Made by a program: the position numbers and the translations under genes
Shown here: piece by piece, positions 57,858 through 64,000 of the stretch
Layout of the letters: every line of letters begins with the position of its first letter
Position numbering within the stretch: the first letter of the stretch is position 1
Notes under the pieces: generated by a model
Database searches by the model: none
What the model was told of the DNA's origin: nothing
Seen by the model: only the letters and a program-made list of their open reading frames with translations
Assembly: GCA_947652605.1 (NCBI GenBank)
Contig: OX393577.1
Location: 19,347,466 to 19,411,465 of the forward strand
Reading direction: 5' to 3'
DNA length: 64,000 nucleotides
From: Elmis aenea
Lineage: Eukaryota > Arthropoda > Insecta > Coleoptera > Elmidae

Positions 57858-60730
57858 CAATATCCTTACAGAAATAATATGGCTTTTATAAAATGAAACT
57901 TGATTATAGACGCACAGTTTTAAAATCCTACCTTGCTATTTTTAACAGGATTTTGCCATACAACAAAAAAGACTATACGATATAAACAATAATTAAATAT
58001 ATAAAATTACGCACCTACGTATACATTCCATTAAGCTATATGTAATAATTAACGTAGGATTAAAATTTTATCTGACATACCGATCAAATTTTATAATATA
58101 AAAATCAATAAGCAACAAAAATTTACTGTTAATCTGTGTTTTATTAATTAATTTTGTTCGACGTTATTTCTTCAATTATCAATTTTGGGGTAAAATAAAT
58201 GAATAATATATTTATACTTTTATTGTTGGCACTTTTTTTTTGAAAAATAAAAAAATTGTTAAACTAAATAATCGACTTAAGACGTTACATGCTTATTATG
58301 TATTGCTTAAATATTCATTATACGATTATACCTCATTTACAATTTTTACTTTAATTTAAAATAGCAAATATTATCCAACGAAACTAAAGCATACTTATAG
58401 CTTAAAACTACATAGTATTATTATTAGCGAATATTAGATTTTGAATTTATTATTTTTATTTTTAACTACGTATTTATTTGTTAAGTAAAAGGATTTTGTC
58501 TACTTATCTCGTAAATTTTTGCTTTTAGTTTTTATTCCTTTTTTATTTTTAAATTATTAAAGAGAATACAATCGACTAGATAAATTTGTATAGTTTATTA
58601 GGAAATGCGAAAAGCACTCGATAATATTTAAGGAATTTTAACAACCTAACATCTGCACTATGGGCCGAAATTAAGTGGAATTTCATTATATTTTTAAAAC
58701 ATTTTTAGCAGGATACCTCGCGAATATTATAATATTAATTGGCTAATAATTATATAGTCGATACAGTTGACCCATAAGTATTTAAACTTGAATATTAAAA
58801 CAATAGTATTATTTAAATTAGTTGCATAATTGAATTAGATTGCATAATCGAATAAGCTAAACAACAGACATTGGGTTATGATTAAATCTTTGAACGTGAA
58901 GTAATCTGCAAGTTTTTTATTGTTCCTTTTTCACTGATTTATGGTTTTAGCATTGATTTTGTTCGCAAACTAGCCGATAGTAATCATTGTATTTACATAC
59001 AGATTTATACAGTCCCAAATATATTTACGGCGTTTATCTCATATTACAATCACGATGTAAAATTACTGTTTTTGATGTTATGCCACACTGTGATATTCTT
59101 GGGAAAGAGTGTTAATAAAATTAATGTACCGGCAATTTTGTACGGGTATCGATTCGTGGTTTACAAATCGTGATATTTGCACGTGCAATTGATCAAACAA
59201 ATTTTTATTACTCACTTAATCGATTTGATTTTTAGTTCCCTCGGAAAGTATTACTTCAAACGACCTCCATCCATAAAGTTTAGCGAGTCTGCAATATTCT
59301 TCTTGTGACAACTGAACGGGTTTACAGTCAGTTCGTGATCACTGGAGGTTGAAATGGTTGGAATGACGATGTCTGGGATGTAAATGGGTCCAGTAGGACG
59401 CATTTCGAAGCAGCATACATTTCCTTATGTGCAAGACACTTATACTTGTTAACAGACTCTTCGATGAAAAACTAGTAATGTTTAGGCTTCTGGCACATCC
59501 AATTACCGCACTCTTTTATTTTACGAGAGAAAGAAACGTTTATTACTATTGTTTATGGTTCTGCGTTTGCGCTACATCTTCGGATGGATATAACTTCGCT
59601 CAGCTGATACAAACAAAAATACGTTTTATAATACTCAATTAGCTGCCCGTTAATTTGTTATTGTCATTGACAGGGACAGTCTTAAGACACGCGGAACCTA
59701 AAAAAAAAAAGATTGAAAAATTCTTTATTCTAAAAATGGTTTAGTTTAGTTTAATATTTAATCAGGGCTCGAATGGGAACCAATTCAGTACCAGAAAATC
59801 TGGATAAGCGAACCAAGGGCTGGTGACATGGAAAAAAAATTCAATTTAATTTAATTACTATTCAAAATTAATTAACTAAAAAATTCCCTGAAGGTAAACT
59901 TAATGGTTACAAAGAAAATTCCAACATAATACAATGCATTTTTAATTTGTTTCAATGTACCTATAAGGTTTCCCACAAATCGATACCAACAAAAATCACA
60001 TATGATTGTATTAAATGGCGAAAACTCTGCCTACAAGGGCGTAGAAGTATATTACCATATTTTTTTCAAATTGTTTAGGTACGGTTTTTAATTGAACCCT
60101 TTCGTGGAAGAACTTTTTTCCCATTCATTTTAACGGAATCGTTTCCTCCAACAATGCTTAAATAGTTCAAAATTTTGAGAATCCCGTGACAGTTAGCAAG
60201 CCGGTAAAAGTGAACGTTTTTCACGCTAGAGAGCAGCATGCGCTAAAAGTGGGATTAATTTGTCCCGGCCCACTTCTGAAATAAAGTAATAGGTGGGACG
60301 TTTGTATCTAAATCACGGGTCAGAAAAGTTTTAAATAAGAAAGAAATCTTAGCCGTCATGTAAACAATTAAACAACTGCGAGAATATATTTTCAATAAAA
60401 AATTTGCTAAATTAGCTGCCTGTCAATTTTATTTCATTAGTTGTAAATGTGTTACACACACTAATTTAATTAATATCCGGTAATAACTCGTTATATCTAT
60501 ATATAAAGCCATATAACATGTTGAAAATAAGCGTGCGGTACTGAAGTCATTAGCTTGAAACTATTTCACTTATAATTATAATAATTAAATGCTTCCTTTG
60601 GCTCTTTTACTGGTAACACTTAAAATAAAATTACTTCTAATGCGAATAGTTTTAAGTTTAACATCAGAACGGACTTGAATAAAAAAAAAATTGTTAGGAA
60701 TATTTTTGTGCTTACAATAACAACTTCCTA
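57858..60730. other. Largely unannotated; one coding-like island and one hAT-like end
   Basis: 57.9-59.2 kb is very AT-rich with no structure. 59228-59420 is treated separately. A lone CAGGGCTCGAATGGGAACC end lies at 59764 without a found partner. No other gene is visible. Confidence 0.35.
59228..59420 (-). pseudogene. Coding-like island, possible host exon or pseudogene
   Basis: On the minus strand one frame reads MRPTGPIYIPDIVIP, then TISTSSDHELTV. A second frame, one base apart, continues KPVQLSQEEYCRLAKLYGWR and SFEVILSEGTKNQID, then a stop. Each half looks protein-like, and the switch falls in a short overlap near 59310, so a one-base deletion or an intron boundary could explain it. No family is recognised. 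Composition is less AT-rich than either side. Confidence 0.25.
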
Positions 60731-61080
60731 TACAGGGTGTACCACTTAAATGGGACACCATCAAAATCTCTTAAACGGTAAGAGAAATTTAGATAAATAA
60801 GACAACATGGTTCGCTTCGACATGATTAAAAAAGCTCTTAGTTTTCTACTTATAAAAAAACAAAAGCGTTTTCTTATGTAATCTACCTAGCCATTAAAAT
60901 GCCAAAATAAAAATTATTTTTCTTAAATAGCGTGACATTTTGAATATGAAAATTAAATGGCAAAAAGTCTAAAAATTTTTCTAAATTTTTTTCTAAAGAA
61001 AAATAAGTGAAATTAAACTAGGGCGTCAAAATGTAATAAAATTTCTCACAAAAGAGAGTAATCGGCCAAAAGTTATTCAT
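60731..61080 (+). repeat. TACAGGGTG-class left end preceding the mariner
   Basis: It starts TACAGGGTGTACCACTTAAA with 'cttaaacggtaagag' about 40 bp in. It may be the left end of the decayed mariner that follows. No matching right end was found after 63.36 kb. Confidence 0.5.
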
Positions 61081-61583
61081 TAAAGAATGACCGACGCGTA
61101 TGGAAATGAAGCTCCATCTTTATTCCACGTCAAATTTTGGTCTAAGCGGTTTTGCTGGTGTCGGGAGTCTAGACAGGATGATCCAAAATTAGGTCGACCA
61201 GTTGAAGCAAGAACTGGACATGGTTTAAAAAAATTGAAGATTTGGTGCTGATAAGAGCATTTTTCAACGAATTTTTACCGGGGATGAGGCTTGGTTGTAT
61301 CACTGGGAACCTTCTACAAAACAAGAATCTATGCAATAGGTTCGATAAGGTTCGCCTCTTCCAAAAAAAAAAGCCAAACACAATCTTTGGCCGGAAAACT
61401 AATGGCAACCATTTTTTGGGACGGGGAAAGACTTTTGCTAATTAATTATGTGAAAAAAAGCATTACAGTTAATGGAGACATCTATTTCAAAAAGAACCAA
61501 AACTTGAAAAAAGCATTGAAATTGAAACGGTGTTTATCGTAGCGCTAAAAGAATCTGGTTCCGCACGACAATTGCAGGATGTA

Positions 61584-63100
61584 TACAGGGTGGTGCTTTT
61601 TTCGATGCTCACCATTGCTATCTTGGAAACGGTAAGAGATACAAGGTCGGTTAAATTAGAGAAAAGTTGCACATTTTTACGGCGATTAAGAATCTGAAAA
61701 GAAATCCTGGATATTTTGATTCGTTTTTGATTTATTACAAAAACACTGAAAAATGTGATTTTAGAAAAATATTATTATCTTTCCTACCATTGACGCTATT
61801 TCATTTAAACTTGGTAACTTTATGTTTTTGACCGTCCTGGGTTTGATGACGTCAACAGAAATTTTCTAAGCCTTCTAGATTTCAAGTTGCGATAGTCAAC
61901 TTTTTTATTTCTTATGGCCGCCATATTGGATTTTTACACCATCAGACAGACAAAAAAATTAGCTTTTCAGATTGGTAACCAACATACCTTTTTCTTTCAA
62001 AAAACTTGTTGAAATTTGAAAATTTGTGTAAATAATTCATAAAATCGAGAATGCTCTGAAAAACAATTGAAACTATGAAATAAATAAAAGCTACAGAACA
62101 TTTTATTGGTCTAATGATAACGAAATTAAGATTGTTGGAAACACATTTAGAAGATATGTTAGGCGAATTGCCATTATTAACAATTCAAAATCATCAGTAG
62201 TTTCAGCAAGAAGGAGCTGGTCCTCACAACGCCCGCATTCTAAAACGATATTAATTTAGATGTACGCTTTCAAAATTCACGACTTGGTACGTTTGGTCCT
62301 GTTCATTGGCTTCCGCGATCGCCATGTTTAACGCCTATGGATTACTTTTACATTGATGTTGTTTATGCAACCCTAACGGAAAATATTGAACTTCTTCACC
62401 GTAAAATCAAAAATGCTTTCGACTCTATTTCGAGACAAACTATCCTAAAGGCAGTGGACGAAATGAATTTGAGGACTAACCACTACATCATGCATAATGG
62501 CGCGCACTTTAAACAATTTAAATAATTATTTATGTGGTGTTTTAAATTTATTGTCATTTCGTTATTTTATTAGACCTATAAAATGTTGTGTCACTTTTAT
62601 TTATATCATGGTTTCAATTGTTTTTCAGAGCAGTCTCGATTTTATGAATTATTTACACAAATTTTCAAATTTCAACAAGTTTTTTGAAAGAAAAAAGTAA
62701 ATTGGTTACCAATCTGAAAAGCTAATTTTTTTGTCTGTCTGATGGTGTAAAAATCCAATATGGCGGCCATAAGAAATAAAAAAGTTGACTATCGCAACTT
62801 GAAATCTAGAAGGCTTAGAAAATTTCTGTTGACGTCATCAAACCCAGGACGGTCAAGAACATAAAGTTACCAAGTTTAAATTAAATAGCGTCAATGGTAG
62901 GGAAGATAATAATATTTTTATAAAATCACATTTTTCAGTTTTTTTGTAATAAATCAAAAACGAATCAAAATATCCAGGATTTCTTTTCAGATTCTCAATG
63001 GCCATAAAAATGTGCAACTTTTCTTTAATTTTACCGACCTTGTATCTCTTACCGTTTCCAAGATAGCAATGGTGAGCATCGAAAAAAGCACCACCCTGTA
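61584..63100 (+). mobile_element. Foldback element K2 (1517 bp), inserted in a mariner
   Basis: TACAGGGTGGTGCTTTTTTC and its mirror at 63100, with TA duplications at 61582-61583 and 63101-63102. It has the same length and layout as K1 at 12363-13879. Arms of about 540 bp enclose a transposase C-terminal relic. Both ends are perfect here, whereas K1's left end has one change. Confidence 0.93.
62307..62525 (+). pseudogene. C-terminal fragment of a mariner-like transposase in K2
   Basis: Counterpart of 13085-13303: WLPRSPCLTPMDYF, then VYATLTENIELL, ending NGAHFKQFK and a stop. It shares K1's cysteine in place of the SPD aspartate and the same shortened region after DYF, so both changes predate amplification. 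A few substitutions distinguish the copies. Confidence 0.75.
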
Positions 63101-63369
63101 TAGCACGCAAAGTTCAGGCTATAATTCAAGAATGTGGATTTATTTAGCTGCTCTATCTAGCCCTGACTTAGCACCCTGCGACTTCTTTTTGTCCAGAAAT
63201 CTAAACAAAAACCCTGGGAAAGAAAACTTACAGTCAATAATGGGCTTAAGATACCTATTTTGCAAAGCTCCCGAAAGAATTTTTTCTTGAAGGGATGCTG
63301 CAACTCGATAAACGTTTAATGAAGAGTATAAGTGTTAAAGATAGTTGTTTAAAAAATACAATTTTTAGT

Positions 63370-64000
63370 TCTTTTATGTGCTTCATTTCATGACTAGGTG
63401 GATAACATAAAATTATTTCCTTGGACATAGGTTCACATAATTATTGTAACAATTTGTCGTAAAATTAATGAAAATTAATAAAACTGTCCTAAAGAACCAG
63501 TGTCATGAAACAGGAGTTAAATTAGTATTGTAGCTTCAACTTAATAAAAGTTCATGTAAAAAATAATTCAAAAGGTGTTAAAATAACAACTGATTCGTTA
63601 ATATTGCATATTATTACATACATAATATTTTTTGCAGTGGTTTCCATGTAAAAAAATACAACTTAATACGCTTTTTTTTGTTTGTTTCGTAATTTACCTA
63701 CTTTATTTCGCAAATATAAATTAAATTTGCTCATATACTTTCACGTAAAAAAATTGGACATACACTTTGTTGCTTTTATGATTTTAACTTTCTTATTCGC
63801 ATCAAAAGGATCATAAATTTGTTGATGGGCTCCATGTAAGATAATACAGCTTTTTAAGAAGGCTACGGACATCAGGTCAAACCCTGAAAGTGTAAACTTG
63901 ATAAATCTGCAATAAAAAATCTCGTACATGGACAATGTAACTTGTAACTAAATTTTATGTTTTATTTTTATTTAAATTTAGGATCATGATGTATCATAGT
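63370..64000. other. Non-coding, nothing recognised
   Basis: AT-rich to the window edge. The minus-strand frame at 63741-63935 has no motif. Confidence 0.35.

Larger units (their letters stand above)
61081..63360 (+). pseudogene. Mariner transposase remnant split by foldback K2
   Basis: 61081-61580 reads, across several frameshifts, TDAYGNEAPSLFHVKFWSKR, then FTGDEAWLYHWEPSTKQES with the first catalytic aspartate, then LMATIFWDGERLLLINY and ITVNGDIY. K2 interrupts at a TA in codons reading 'QDVAR'. After 63102 the sequence resumes with a C-terminal part (KVQAIIQECGF, then SPDLAPCDFFLSRNL with the third aspartate) and a decayed tail to about 63360. It is the same family as the minus-strand remnant at 15.6-17.65 kb. 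Many indels, so dead before K2 arrived (inference). Confidence 0.82.

Noticed and set aside
59764..60310. A complete hAT element starting CAGGGCTCGAATGGG
   Set aside because: Only the left end is convincing. I found neither an inverted partner nor an 8-bp repeat.
1..64000. Endogenous virus or LTR retrotransposon
   Set aside because: No retroviral-type protease/RT/integrase order, no paired LTRs and no viral structural motifs were seen. All reverse-transcriptase traces are LINE or Penelope type.

Overview
This window is AT-rich animal DNA, most likely from an insect. The evidence is its repertoire: Jockey- and CR1/Daphne-type LINE reverse transcriptases, a Penelope-like element with a GIY-YIG domain, mariners, hAT and piggyBac elements, a tRNA-derived SINE, and spliced pogo-type transposase genes with TA target duplications. 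I cannot place it to order. There is no bacterial gene structure, no rRNA, no CRISPR and no recognisable conserved host gene. The only host-gene candidates are weak: an exon/intron pair with two small ORFs (22.9-23.55 kb), one exon-like block (51.0 kb) and one coding-like island (59.2 kb).

Almost every feature I can support is a transposable element, many of them nested. 0-9 kb: a diverged tandem repeat, a pogo-type element (D), a SINE, a 1.08-kb full palindrome, and a hAT element holding mariner-like debris. 9-18 kb: a hAT with a transposase fragment, an unclassified TIR element, a 1517-bp foldback element (K1), a minus-strand mariner split by a 5'-truncated LINE, and a Jockey fragment. 20-32 kb: two hAT elements of a 'gatttaaatc' family, the candidate host transcript, a piggyBac derivative, and pogo-type element B nested in pogo-type element A1. 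33-46 kb: a hAT MITE, a foldback element holding an inverted Penelope pair, pogo-type element E carrying a mariner and a Harbinger-like MITE, and a foldback carrying a second A copy (A2). 46-58 kb: hAT-type modules with a LINE tail, a palindrome, pogo-type element C, a three-level nest (Tc1-type MITE > hAT > hAT MITE), and another palindrome. 60-63.4 kb: a second mariner split by the second 1517-bp foldback (K2).

Two patterns tie the window together. First, five pogo-type families (A-E) have related GGG-starting termini and TA duplications. Each carries its own terminal word again in its interior. Where coding sequence survives, it is an HTH (psq/CENPB) transposase remnant and/or a C-terminal C4HC3 (PHD-type) finger; the DDE core has been deleted. 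Second, at least seven palindromic elements share TACAGGGTG-type ends, and several also share a 'gagatacaaggtcggtta' subterminal word, as if one transposase mobilises them all. K1 and K2 keep the C-terminal tail of such a transposase between their arms.

Most calls rest on terminal repeats, target-site duplications and motif reading by eye. Several insertions are confirmed by an uninterrupted copy elsewhere in the window.
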